Notes under the pieces: model-generated
Told to the model about the DNA's origin: nothing
What the model saw: the letters and a program-made list of their open reading frames with translations, nothing else
Database searches by the model: none
Shown here: piece after piece, positions 1 through 9,376 of the stretch
How positions within the stretch are numbered: position 1 is the first letter of the stretch
How the letters are laid out: every line of letters starts with the position of its first letter
Position numbers and translations under genes: made by a program
DNA from: Thermomucor indicae-seudaticae
Lineage: Eukaryota; Mucoromycota; Mucoromycetes; Mucorales; Lichtheimiaceae
Assembly (NCBI GenBank): GCA_000787465.1
Contig: JSYX01000486.1
Location: forward strand, 1 to 27,158
Length of the DNA stretch: 27,158 nt
Direction: 5' to 3'

Positions 1-571
1 TGATCCGCAATTCAAACACCTCCAAAGCTTCATTTAATGCTTCCGACCGGTGTTACCCAAGACAGAGGCGACCTTTAGCCGTAACGGGTAACTTAAAATT
101 GGCGTCCCTGTTCACAATGGCTGTTTGCCTCGGTTATCCCGCCGCCCATAGCAGCGCTGGCATATCTTGTTGTTGGATGTGTCTTGTGGATGTGCCGGCA
201 ACAAATAAGGAGAGCAAATAACGGGACGTTCTCTGCAAGATGGTATAACGGTGTTGGGTTTTTTTGTTGGGCTGGAGTAAAGCCGCCCAGGAGAAATATA
301 ACGGTGTTGGTACTCAAGGCTAAAGTCGAAGTACTGGATCGAGGACTATCGGCTCATTAGAGAGAAAATTGTATTGTCTCTCTGCTCCAGCCGGAATACA
401 AATAATTTTTTAGAAGGAATAAGCGAATACGTATGTCACGTAATGCTATAAAACCTTACATAAATATACATGAATATAGCCAGCAAATAACCAATACAAA
501 TAGTGCTTTGAAGCATATTTAAACGGGGCCTCCATCCATCCCTCCCCGATCCTCCTTCGCGTCGTCATGGC
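1..571. other. No recognisable gene
   Basis: I see no convincing coding region, RNA gene or repeat here. A short open frame on the minus strand (93-317) has no family resemblance and no splice context. The segment lies downstream of the minus-strand gene that ends at 572, so part of it is probably that gene's 3' untranslated region. Confidence 0.5.
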
Positions 572-1396
572 TCAGTTGTTGCTGTCGCGTCGGGCTTCGT
601 GAAGCAACTGATTCTTCACCTCGGGGCCTGCCCGCCTGGACCTCCTGATGAACCCTGGAGTGGGAAGCTGGCGATAGTTCAATGTATTGCGCTGCCAACA
701 ATACAATTCCTGACAGTCCCGCTCCCAGTGTATTTGCTCATACTGAAATTTGACAGTCGCCCTTCTTGCCTTGCAAATATCTATCTTCTTCTGGTTCTTA
801 CAGTTTACGAATCGTAAGTAACATAGACTTGTTTACTAGGAGAAAATAGTTAGCAACACTTACAAACTCTGCCATCCTCTCGTTTCGGTCCCTGCGACGT
901 CTCGCCTCAGCAAACTCCTCAAACTCCCTTGATTTCGTGTACCATCGCACGTCAGCAAATAAATTGAAATGTGTCACTGAAGGCTTTACCTTCTTCGTCT
1001 ATCTTCTATTTTTCTCTCCTTCTCTCTATAAGCTCGCTTTTGCTTGTTTTCCACCTCTTCCTGTTCTCGTCGCTACTTCCTGTTAGTACATCCTTGCTAA
1101 TTAGCAGAAAACTGAATCCTTATACTCACTCTCTTTTCCCTTTCGCTTGCCTCTTGAGAAATTATATTGCACAAATAATCCAAGTTAAATATCCTTGACT
1201 TCTGTTGTGAAGAAGACGAACGAATGCTCTTCTGGCGAGGTACGCAATAAGTTCTTTTTGGAGGTGGCAGCGGCGACTTTTCGGATGATATAGGCTTGGA
1301 GGCACAGGATAAAGGTCGTTTTGGTGAAATAGCAGTATGTGACAACCCGGTGGACTTGCTCGAAAGGTTATACGTCGACAATTTTGTTTCTTGTGT
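572..1396 (-). CDS. Coiled-coil protein gene of unknown function, 5' end unresolved
   Basis: I do not recognise the family. Four coding blocks join in frame on the minus strand: about 1396-1130, 1072-990, 927-864 and 769-572 (stop at 574-572). Intron 1 (1129-1073) starts GTGAGT and has a perfect TACTAAC branch site near its end. Intron 2 is 989-928. Intron 3 (863-770) starts GTAAGT and is the least certain. The encoded part has a Ser/Pro/Lys-rich start, then a highly charged Arg/Glu segment likely to form a coiled coil (REQEEVENKQKRAYREKERK), then a C-terminal part with KFQYEQIHWERD. No ATG opens the first block: the frame begins after a stop at 1408-1406. An upstream exon is therefore missing from the model, or was lost or displaced near the pogo element at 1613. 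It could be a pseudogene. Confidence 0.5.
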
Positions 1397-1612
1397 GATA
1401 CGGACTTATTATCTATAGCGATCGTTATTGGGAAGGCAGAATGCTGGTTTGATCAGGATAAAAGGACTTGCATTCTGCTTGGATTTGCCTTTGCCCGATG
1501 ATAAAGACACTGGAGAACGCACAACGTTACGGGACGCAGCCGTTTTTCTGTGAGGTCAGGTCAGATGAACCACTCCACCCATTGGATAGAAACACATATC
1601 CCATTACCTCTA

Positions 1613-2728
1613 CAGTGGCTCCTAGCCTATTGCAACGTCTCGATTCCTGGAATTTTGTTGCAATAGCCGGGGGTGCAATAGAGCGAGGAGGCTGACAGAT
1701 TCAGTTTCCAACTGATCGCATCCGGCTCTTGCAATGGCAATTTTTGTAGCAGAAAGTCGACGCGTTTAGAGGTATACGAGTCCTGCTTTTCCATTGGGAA
1801 CAGCTGTTGTCAGATATCAGTAATCGTTTAGTAATAGATTCATTATTAGTCATTGTATCTTAGTAATTGCAATGTTCATTAAACGAATGAGTGAATAAAG
1901 ATTTAATGTAATAGGGATATGGTGCCGTTTAAAAAGCAAGTTTGGATTTTATTCCAGTCAACTTCCTTTTCAATTACAATTCCCCCGAAGTTCAAAGGAT
2001 TAAATAAAGGACAAGAAGACGCACTTCTAGTTAAAGCAAGGAATGAACTTAACTGACACTGGAACAGCTCGCAGAATGGTTGAAGAAAGAATATCATCGG
2101 GAGACAGCAGCAAACAAGTCGAGCATTTCTCTTTGCCTAAAGCTCAAACGTGATTCAATCGAAGTTGCATGCGAGAGCAGCTCTTTCTTAAAGACACAAA
2201 ATACTGGCGGGTTGTCGGTACGTTGCATTTGTGACAATTACAGTACAGTCAAGAATTCTAGGAGCTTACATGTGCATTATCTTCCGGTAATATGTGGAAA
2301 GAGCTCTGTATAGTTGGAGCACTGAATTTCAGGAACGTGATATCCCATTGAACTGGAACATTATTGTTCAAGCAGGCGAATTCTTCGCAAAAAAGCTGCA
2401 TTATCCTGATGGCGTCTTCAAGGGTAGCAATGGCTGGAAACAACGGTTCAAGAATCCCATCAATCTTTCCATGTATAAGATACACGGTGAATCAGGTGCA
2501 TCAGACGTGTAAAAAATTGGCCACTCCATTAAAGAAATAAACGAATATTATTAGGTCAAGGTTTCAAATTGATATAGTCCGCCATTGCAACATGGAGTTA
2601 ACGACGTTGCGGAGTGCGGAAGGCCGGGATGTTGCGATGGCCTTAAGCATTTTCAGCGATTCCTGAAAATGCGTTGCCGTAGGCGGGGTGTTGCAATAGC
2701 CGGGGTTGCAATAGGCGGGGTGCCACTG
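1613..2728 (+). mobile_element. Deleted pogo/Tigger DNA transposon with TA target duplication
   Basis: The two ends are inverted repeats starting CAGTGGC, flanked by TA at 1611-1612 and 2729-2730, as expected for Tc1/mariner-pogo insertions. Behind the termini both ends carry repeated TTGCAATAGCCGGGG-like motifs, which may be transposase binding sites; the right end has at least three. The inside holds a CENP-B-type helix-turn-helix (2294-2512) but no DDE nuclease domain. At 1116 bp it is an internally deleted, non-autonomous copy. Pogo/Tigger is inferred from the TA duplication, the CAGT ends and the CENP-B domain together. Confidence 0.8.
2294..2512 (+). pseudogene. CENP-B-type DNA-binding fragment of pogo/Tigger transposase
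   Basis: The frame starts without an ATG (GTG at 2294) and reads ERALYSWSTEFQERDIPLNW, then FAKKLHYPD, KGSNGWKQRFK and KIHGES. This matches the HTH_Tnp_Tc5/CENP-B pattern (E..LY.WF...R...PI, A..FAKKL, ASNGWL.RF..R, ..HGES) in its usual order. In pogo/Tigger and jerky-type transposases this domain binds the transposon ends. A stop at 2510-2512 follows directly, and no DDE catalytic domain lies downstream before the right terminus. Frames just upstream (2080-2290) might be a decayed psq helix-turn-helix, but I cannot show it. Confidence 0.8.
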
Positions 2729-2730
2729 TA

Positions 2731-3104
2731 ACTGCTGGCAGCCTATCCACAATTGATTTCCATGGCCCAAAGGTATTATCTTTGATATGAAGTCAGACTT
2801 ATGATCTGTTGGCAGTGTATTATACTAAACCCACTACCGTCTTGGGATGTCCACGCAGCCTTGCTCACATTTTGCGGTTCAAAAAAAAAACTGGACGTGC
2901 CACCAGCGACAGTTTGTCGTTCAACAGCTTTGGCTATGATATGGAATTAGGTTAAACCGTCTATTCATACTAGCAACAAGCGTAGTAATTACCTTTCGAT
3001 ACCGTCTATGTGACGTCCTCCACGCGATGTCCGCTAGATGGTTTACCTAAGGTATACATCTGCGTTTAATACCTATGCACTGATAAATATGTGGTTTAGT
3101 TACC
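2731..3104. other. Intergenic, no recognisable feature
   Basis: I see no gene or clear repeat between the pogo right end and the BET pseudogene. There is a short poly-A run near 2881. The segment probably includes decayed 3' sequence of the BET pseudogene on its right side. Confidence 0.4.
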
Positions 3105-3960
3105 TTTATCAGAAACGAACGCAGCTTTCCTGTGAACATTGGTCCAATATGCGTCGAAAACGTCTTCAAATAGTCTTCCCAGCTGATGCACAGTGTTGTG
3201 CTATGGGTTGTACGTATAGCAGCTGCGGAACATCAATCTCACATCTGCTTCGAATTCACCTTCATGTCCATATTGGTGGCCGTATAACTTGCGTTCAAAG
3301 GTTGACATATCCATCCGATGTTTAATCACATCGGAATAGTCAGTCGAACCAGTTTTGACTGGGTCTACGGGTTTCTCAAAGGGCCAGCTCATATGCTTGT
3401 ACTCAGGCTTTTTCAATTCTTGAATTACGGCCGCGCAGCGTTGAAACTGGTCATCGGATATCGTCTGCAAAGAAATAGGCACTGAAGAAGCCGAACTGGG
3501 CATGCCTGATGGTGCCACGCCTTTGGAGCTTGCGGCAGGCGAGGGAGCGGATGACTGTTTTTTGGGTAGAATGAATAGGAAATATGTCAAAAATAGAGTG
3601 AGATCCACTGACATTTACAGGCAGGTGACGGTCGGCTACGCCCTTGCGGAAAACGTCTTCCAATCTTTTCGCATCCTCAGTGACAGGGTCCCCGTCGTCG
3701 TTGTAGAGATAACAGTTCTCAACATTAGATTCACATCCGCAACTACCTCATCCACCTTCTTGCATTCGTCTTTGCGTAATTTTTCTGGTATCGTACCGAG
3801 ATCTATGAGATTTTCGGGAACATCAATGTATTCAGGACAATTCTGGATGACTGGATCCACAGGCGCGAGAAAAGGAGCAGCGCAGCGGTGCTTTTGGAGA
3901 GACTTTAAAACTTTGACACAAAAAGGTTGTCACTTTGGTTCATCATTTTGCGCTGAGGAG
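3105..3960 (-). pseudogene. BET-family double-bromodomain gene, decayed left copy
   Basis: BET proteins (Bdf1/Brd4 family) bind acetylated histone tails in the nucleus through two bromodomains. On the minus strand the first bromodomain starts near 3960 with QKHRCAAPFLAPVDPV, then a degraded form of the DYFDVIENPMDLGTM stretch, here EYIDVPENLIDLGTI. A one-base loss after VADVNLM shifts the frame. A decayed intron with a GTAAAT donor separates it from a linker (KKQSSAPSPAASSKGVA) and a second bromodomain: WPFEKPVDPV, DYSDVIKHRMDMSTF, FEADVRLMFRSCYTYNP. A TAG at 3201-3203 follows YNP, but homology continues beyond it (LGRLFEDVFDAYW) to about 3105. No ET domain is present. The copy is a pseudogene and pairs with the one at 20376. 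Confidence 0.85.
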
Positions 3961-4765
3961 TTATTATTGGTGGACATATAACGAGGATATGGAAAGGAGC
4001 CTTTCAAAGCCAAGATTAAATGCAGCGTCCTTTTATATTGTGTTGATGATCATGCGCCACCAGTACAGCAAAGTATGGACAACCTTCTCCATGCAATTTC
4101 CTTTCGATGCAACACGCTGCAGACGATACAGTCATGTAATAGAATGACAACAAACATGAAGAAGGCTCAGTTATTTGGCGGCTACATAAGTCAGCAACGA
4201 AGTGATAGCATTATGGAAATGTATGGGAAAAAGTGGAGAAAGAAGAGGAAATCAACGGAAGAATGACAGCAAAATACATATGACCAAATCAAAGGCTTCA
4301 GCTACTCCTTTATATGGGTCACTATAGCAGTTGCGCAATACTCGAGTGACAAGCCTGCCATATCAGCTAAACACATCATTCGGAAATGGCTCAAGTTACC
4401 ACAAACATGCTTAATACATCGAATATATAGCATGCTATACAGTAGTACCCTAATCGACGTTGGGTCAGTAAATACATTAACGCTGTCATTTTAAGCGAAG
4501 GATAAGCGAGATATTTATTACTGGATTAATTCCATAGCGCACAAGGATACCCATGCGTTAACTTACTCCATATGTTTTACTTTTCTTGTAATGACATCTA
4601 AAAAGTGGTTTTACTTTCGCTATTATCATTTCCAGAAAAACGCGTGAATCGTTCTGGATCTGGCATCTACTTTGTTGTTAGTCTTTGCCGTTCGTCAACC
4701 GATTGTCCTCGTTCTGAATGGTGAGCAATGCTTTATTGAACCATTGCTTTTGCAGTTTCGGAACA
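3500..4765. repeat. Left arm of a long inverted duplication
   Basis: This arm is the diverged reverse complement of about 19565-20825. Matched blocks run through the first bromodomain, its intron, the TATA region and the upstream intergenic DNA (for example TGCTTAATACATCGAATATA at about 4410, and its complement at about 19900). They end in a block around 4630-4690 (TCGTTCTGGATCTGG) that opens an unknown gene on the other strand. Introns and promoter are included, so this was a DNA-level duplication, not retroposition. Arm limits are good to a few tens of bases. Confidence 0.85.
4031..4038 (-). promoter_or_regulatory. TATA box of left BET copy
   Basis: Read on the minus strand this is AATATAAAAGG, about 80 bases upstream of the degraded start of the bromodomain frame. 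The same sequence sits at the matching place in the right copy (20285-20292). Conservation between the two diverged arms supports a real core promoter. Confidence 0.5.
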
Positions 4766-4770
4766 AGGTA
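4630..4770 (+). other. Conserved block of an unknown divergent gene (left copy)
   Basis: This segment matches the minus strand at 19565-19690. Both copies show an ATTTCCAG acceptor-like site followed by a hydrophobic frame: here VLDLASTLLLVFAVRQPIV, in the other copy VLDLVFTLLLVLAVGQLPFV. Next come a GTGAG donor-like site and a TTTTGCAG/ATTGCAG acceptor-like site only about 35 bases later. It looks like a membrane-segment exon of a gene divergent from BET. I do not recognise the protein. Confidence 0.4.
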
Positions 4771-5336
4771 ATGACTCTGGAATACGTTCACTCGCGTTCC
4801 ATAGCTGGCAAGCAATTGAGCCATGCTTTTTTTCTTTCTTGTCGTTCCATTAGACGGCTGCACTGTTCGCCCTGAAGATAGTTTTTGCGAATATAAGTAC
4901 ACCGCTAGATTGACGGCGCATGCAGTATATCAAGATTGCGCGCCATTATTTCTTGCAGCAGTTCTGGGTATAGTAATCAGAGAAATGAAACAAACTATTA
5001 TTTTGACGCTGTATAAATCAAAATGGACTATCCAACAAAAACCACGAAATAGGGCATATACAACAGTTCTGTTTCTCCGAAAGTGTTGTTTACTTTTACA
5101 AGCACGTATGAGAGAAAATCTTTGATGCATTTGCATTCAGTGTGCGAGAGACCGAACATGCGATTAGTTTTGGAACCTGGTTACACGTAGTACAAAGTAA
5201 AATATGATATGTTACGTTACACAAATAAACGAGCAGGGATGGGGCACAGAGAGAAGGGAAGATCAAAAAGAGAAGAGAGGACTGCCTTCCAGATATCTTT
5301 TTCATCAGGCTTTTAAAGTTTGTGTTTGTGCGTTAC
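4771..5336. other. No recognisable gene
   Basis: Several short open frames occur on both strands, but none has family motifs, conserved splice context or coding-like composition. This lies between the inverted-duplication arm and the 351-bp MITE. Confidence 0.4.
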
Positions 5337-5346
5337 AGATATGGCT

Positions 5347-5697
5347 AGGGTTCCTTATCGATACGATCGAGACGATATGTGCTCATATCGTATTGTATCG
5401 TATCGATTGTTAAACTTATATTACACGCCGAACCGCCGAGAACCGCCAACTATTAAGCAGCTGATGTGGTCAAGATACTTTGAAAAAGCAAAAGAGCACT
5501 GATGATATGTCTCACCACCAAAATAAATGTACATACTTTGTTGTTCTGTCAACGCAGAATTAAAACGTTCAGATCCTATCTATAATATAACGGTCAGGTA
5601 TTACATTGGTTGCCGTTCACGATCGATTCCGATTGATATATGATATTTACGATCGAGACGATACGATACTGATACGTCGGTATCGATAAGGAACCAT
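5347..5697. mobile_element. 351-bp MITE with 10-bp target duplication
   Basis: Inverted termini read AGGGTTCCTTATCGATAC on the left and, reversed, ATGGTTCCTTATCGATAC on the right. A perfect 10-bp direct repeat AGATATGGCT flanks the element at 5337-5346 and 5698-5707. Inside, both ends carry palindrome-rich motifs such as ACGATCGAGACGATA. There is no coding capacity. A 10-bp duplication fits Mutator-like elements (8-11 bp), so a MULE-derived MITE is the best guess, but the termini alone do not prove the superfamily. It lies directly upstream of the Fanzor relic. Confidence 0.8.
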
Positions 5698-7130
5698 AGA
5701 TATGGCTTCCTTTTTCGCTTCTTATTCTGCGCCCACTTCATATTTATCCATTTTGTTTTCGTCCATGTCCTCGCCGTCCGCTATCTGTAGCAATCCATCC
5801 GTTATATGGTGCCAAGAGGACGAATCGTTCAGCATGCGCGTTCAACGCCACCAGCAAGCGGCTGTCAAGGCATCGTCTACCAAACGCAATCAGCGCCACC
5901 GATGTCGTTGACCCTGCCGGACGGGGCGCATGAGTTTCACCCGAGGCCCGGTCTTGCAACTTTCTTGGATGATCCCCTCCAGAACACGGACGGCGATCCC
6001 AGGAGCGGATGCCATGATAAGAATGAGGTAAACGCCGTGAAAAGTACTGTGAAAGTCGCAGCTGCTGTTACTCCCGTCCCAGATGTATCCGAGCAGTCAG
6101 TCAGCAACGAACATGAGTGGTGGTTTTATATCGACGAGGTCACTAGCGGATAGCAGGATCTCATGGTGTCCGACGACGGAAGCACGGTGGTACCTGTCTG
6201 GACACGTGCTAAAGGCGTTCCTGGAAGAAAAAGGACAGAGATGAACGGACATGTTAGCGATGATGAAAAGGAGGAGTTTGTCGAGGGCAAAGATTACAGT
6301 GTTTGTAGCGAAGAAGAGGAGCAAAAGAAGAAGAATACTACTTTGAGAGCGAAAACAGAACTCGTGAGGAAGACGAAGATGATGAAGAGTGGCTAACGAT
6401 GGTGCTGATAAATATATATCAAAGAAAAGAAGTTCCGGCCTTTGAAGTATACAGACCCAAAGGGGGCACCACGGTTTACAATTCTTCCAATATATTCCTT
6501 TCAAGCCAGATACAACCATGTTGATGCACAGGCTTTCTCCAAGATGCACCATGAAGCAGAATTGAAGAACAACCCCAACATACTGTCATGGGAACAGTTA
6601 CGCAAAGCGTACTTCGACCTTTTCGACATGAAGAAAATTGGTCACAAGAAGTACGAAAGCCTTCAGACTGAAAGCTGCATTTTCTGGTACGCCTCTATCT
6701 CTGTAAACGGAGAAACTTCTACTAGAGTTGCTCCGTATAGGAACGAGATACGCACTGATGGTGTGGATGTGAAGTTTGTATTCAAAAGAAAAAAGTATGA
6801 GAAGCCCGAGCCAGTTCCGCCAAGCGACCTAAAAGTTAAGTTGCAAGGCGCTGTGACTTGGGGAGTAGACTATGGTGTTTCAGATGTCTTCGTGGCCGTC
6901 GATGGTGACGGCAGCACCGGTCACAGACTTCGACGGATATCTAATGAGGAATATTATGATCTCTGCGGTTATAATTGTGCCACGTCAACGTCAAAAATTT
7001 ATCAACAAAGAACCAGAGGCCAAAAGCATAACTGACACTGAAAACAGCCAACCTCGACGAGCTGACCAAGTGTATTCCTATATTTTCCGGCATTCGATGC
7101 AATTACCAAATTCTACGATAAAAATTTTCG

Positions 7131-7189
7131 GTACGCTACACTCTATTTTGCTCTTCAAGCGCGTGCTTGCTACCATCAGTGATTTCTAG
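7131..7189 (+). other. 59-bp intron inside Fanzor relic
   Basis: GTACGC at 7131 and TTTCTAG ending at 7189 bound a segment whose removal joins FYDKNF to YNKLKFKTY through a split Arg codon. This restores a continuous Fanzor-like stretch that no single frame provides. The length is typical of the healthy genes nearby (56-71 bp). Confidence 0.65.
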
Positions 7190-7501
7190 CTACAACAAAC
7201 TAAAGTTCAAAACATATGTAGAGCGACAGAAAGGTGTACACCAGATTGTCAAATGCCTCACAGACGGCAGTAATAAGTATAGTGAGGACGCGGACCCTAG
7301 GCCAGTTGAACCATACGAACAAAAAAAGAACCAAGGACAACGCTGGCGCCTAGCCCCATCTCTCGACACACCCGATGAAAAAGAAAAGAAAAAATTATAG
7401 CCTACGGAAACGGCGGCTTTTCGGGGTCAATGACAGGCGAAAGGAGCGGCCCCACCAGAGCCATGTTAAGAGCGTCAAGAAAAGCATGCACTCACACCAA
7501 T

Positions 7502-7550
7502 GTAAGCTTTCACAACCACGCAATAAACGATCTCTCATGCAGTGATTTAG
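7502..7550 (+). other. 49-bp intron inside Fanzor relic
   Basis: GTAAGC at 7502 and GATTTAG ending at 7550 bound a segment whose removal joins ACTHTN to SIVIMIDEYL in phase 0. That brings the helix before the zinc ribbon next to the DEYLTS motif, as in the family. It is slightly shorter than other introns here. Confidence 0.55.
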
Positions 7551-7781
7551 AGTATCGTCATCATGATTGACGAATATTTGACTTCTCAAATGTGCCCAAA
7601 ATGTCAAGTCCGAAGTGTTTCCAACAAAAAGGAAAAGGATGGCCGAAAAATACACGCTGTACTCACATGCGACATGTGCAATAGGGTCAGGAATAGGGAC
7701 ACCATGGCAGCCCTCAATACTCGCAACGTCTTCATTTATACAAGCGCGACAAAGAGGATATTATCAAGACCGGGCAGATGA

Positions 7782-8689
7782 ACAGCACTGAAAGTATAAT
7801 CGAGCATGATACTCCGTATGATTGAGGATCTTTTGGCTGCGTCAAGGTAAGGACCTTACGATCAATGTATCATGTGAATGGGATTACCTCGAATACGCTA
7901 ATGAAACATTTTAGAGCAAAGAAACGATGGTATGTGGTTAACGCATGGTAGTGTAGCTTTTCTCAGAGTTACTGTATACCTGATAAGTGCTGATTCGCTC
8001 GAAACATACAAAACACACGATGATTAAAGAGAGAGGATGTTTGGCTGCCCATTTTCCAGAGTTGGGAGTTATGACTTGTAACGACCGCCCAAGTTTTATT
8101 AGAAGATGTCAAATCAACACAACCAGCGACCACCGCATTTTCCTAGATAGAGTGCTGTTATGAACCACATCACTGAGTAAGACAGTGATAGGCGTTACTT
8201 GTTACTTCACTACATTATTATTTACTACTTTTGTCATTCTCTTTAATGGATTTTTGCGTCGCACAGCTAGAGTGTAAGGCCGGGACGACTAGTCCTCTCT
8301 GATGGACCAGCCAGAGCAGGAGGACCGGGTGGAAAAAATTAGTTTAACAACGAGCAACCGGTTGAGTTGGTCTTATAGTTGTTAGACTATAAAGAGCAGA
8401 TACTACAAACGTTCTCAGCCAGAGGGTCTGAAAGAATGCTGGTCAATGAGTTGCAACATGGCTGCCTTTTATATTTTTCTGAAAGCCAATTCACATGTGC
8501 GGGACTCAAAAACTATGAACCACTAAAAATCAAGGACAGGAATTGCATAGGGGAGATGGTCAGATGTCTAGATAAATGACACATGTTTATCAAAAGCATA
8601 AAGCTTTTGCTTTGGAAAGACTTGCAAGTCTCGTTGAATGCTTTGGTAACTGGAACGGGTGTACTACGGCTCTCCGATCCCGTCTTTTG
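7782..8689. other. No recognisable gene; 3' flank of Fanzor relic
   Basis: I see no coding region with family motifs. A frame at 8379-8579 is open but unrecognised. In Fanzors the guide RNA is made from sequence overlapping or following the 3' end of the gene, so 7782 to about 8080 is where it would lie. It contains a small perfect hairpin (GTAAGGACCTTAC, 7847-7859) but no inverted-repeat terminus that I can detect. Confidence 0.35.
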
Positions 8690-8995
8690 CGTCGTTGCGA
8701 AACCAGATATGCACCTAGATGAGCAAGAAGGTTACCAAAGAAGTAAGGGCCTAAGAAAGGACGAAAAGGGGCTGAAAAAGATACTGATTTTCTGCTTGGA
8801 GTGCAGGCAGGGATCAAGTTTACATTGGAAAGATTATCGGAAACCATTTCACAGACGGTATTGTTACAGAAAGTCAAGGAATTGAATGCTGGTGATCGAG
8901 TTCATGGCATACTGGCGCAAATGCCTTTGCCTACTCATATCGACGAAACGTTGGTGGTGGAAGCCATTGATTATCAAAAGGATGTTGACGGATAA
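8690..8995 (+). pseudogene. C1-tetrahydrofolate synthase (FolD-type) fragment
   Basis: The intact enzyme interconverts one-carbon forms of tetrahydrofolate. Its N-terminal dehydrogenase/cyclohydrolase (FolD) domain is what shows here. The clear part is AGIKFTLERLSETISQ, then KVKELNAGDRVHGILAQMPLP and HIDETLVVEAIDYQKDVDG. This matches the conserved QLPLP..HIDE and P.KDVDG signatures, and VHGIL just before them. An intron at 8743-8806 (GTAAGG...TGCAG) fits between KKVTKE and AGIKFT. The preceding exon is broken, with AKPDM in another frame. A stop at 8993-8995 follows DVDG, where the real protein continues with FH.xN. Everything downstream is missing. The retained intron indicates a DNA-level fragment, not a retrocopy. 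Confidence 0.8.
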
Positions 8996-9106
8996 AAAGA
9001 CTTTTCGCTTAATGCGGAAGCTCTGATTTACACTTACTCACTCCTGGATACATATATTACGTAAGTTTCGATCTTCCCTCTTCTGACAGACACTCTCGCC
9101 TAATAG

Positions 9107-9376
9107 TACAAAGCAGCCAAGTTAGCTCATACCTTGAGAATGCAGTTATGGAAGGAGCATTTGGATCTGCTGGACTTTAAAGACTGGTCGGATTCCATGG
9201 ATCCAGACGACGACGATGTTATTCGCACACGGGCAACACACGATATCGGCTATGACAGTATATCGGCATATTCCACCGGGCATTCTCGCAATAGTTATGA
9301 TATACGCGAGGCTGGTGAAGCAGTTCGCGTCATTGACCGTATGTACCGCATCAAAAGTATTTGTTTCCCGGGGTGA
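9107..9376 (+). pseudogene. Phospholipase D (Spo14/Pld1)-like fragment
   Basis: The frame reads YKAAKLAHTLRMQLWKEHLD, then LLDFKDWSDSMDPDDDDV. This resembles the conserved stretch of fungal phospholipase D in which FAHTLR.xLWKEHLGL precedes the C-terminal region. The intact enzyme makes phosphatidic acid from phosphatidylcholine at membranes. Two stops stand directly before the Tyr codon at 9107. Similarity fades after about 9240, and the frame ends at 9376. No HKD catalytic motif is present. It lies only about 110 bases from the end of the C1-tetrahydrofolate synthase fragment, in the same orientation. Assignment is from one short motif and is uncertain. Confidence 0.45.

Larger units (their letters stand above)
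5791..7781 (+). pseudogene. Fanzor (eukaryotic TnpB-like RNA-guided nuclease) relic
   Basis: Fanzors are eukaryotic homologues of TnpB, RNA-guided DNA endonucleases with a RuvC fold. Readable parts, in order: RFTILPIYSFQARYNHVDA near 6470; RuvC-I WGVDYGVSDVFVAVDG with Asp at 6868-6870; ISNEEYYDLCGYNCAT; TLKTANLDELTKCI; FPAFDAITKFYDKNFR; KLKFKTYVERQKGVHQ; IIAYGNGGFSGSMTGERSG near 7394; then DEYLTSQMCPKCQ (Glu at 7572-7574) and CDMCN...NRDTMAALN, with zinc-binding Cys pairs and RuvC-III Asp at 7698-7700. IIAYGNG lacks a RuvC-II Glu. The Glu in DEYLTS fits the relocated glutamate known in Fanzors. Breaks: in-frame stops at 6151, 6394 and 6406-6411, and frameshifts near 7005, 7035, 7078 and 7390. 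The N-terminal part (5791-6441) stays mostly in one frame and is acidic, but is unassigned. Two short introns are apparent. Confidence 0.85.

Noticed and set aside
93..317. Minus-strand open frame of 74 codons
   Set aside because: No family motif, no splice context, and composition not distinguishable from chance.
8379..8579. Plus-strand open frame of 66 codons as a gene
   Set aside because: No recognised motif and no continuation through plausible introns; left as unassigned sequence.
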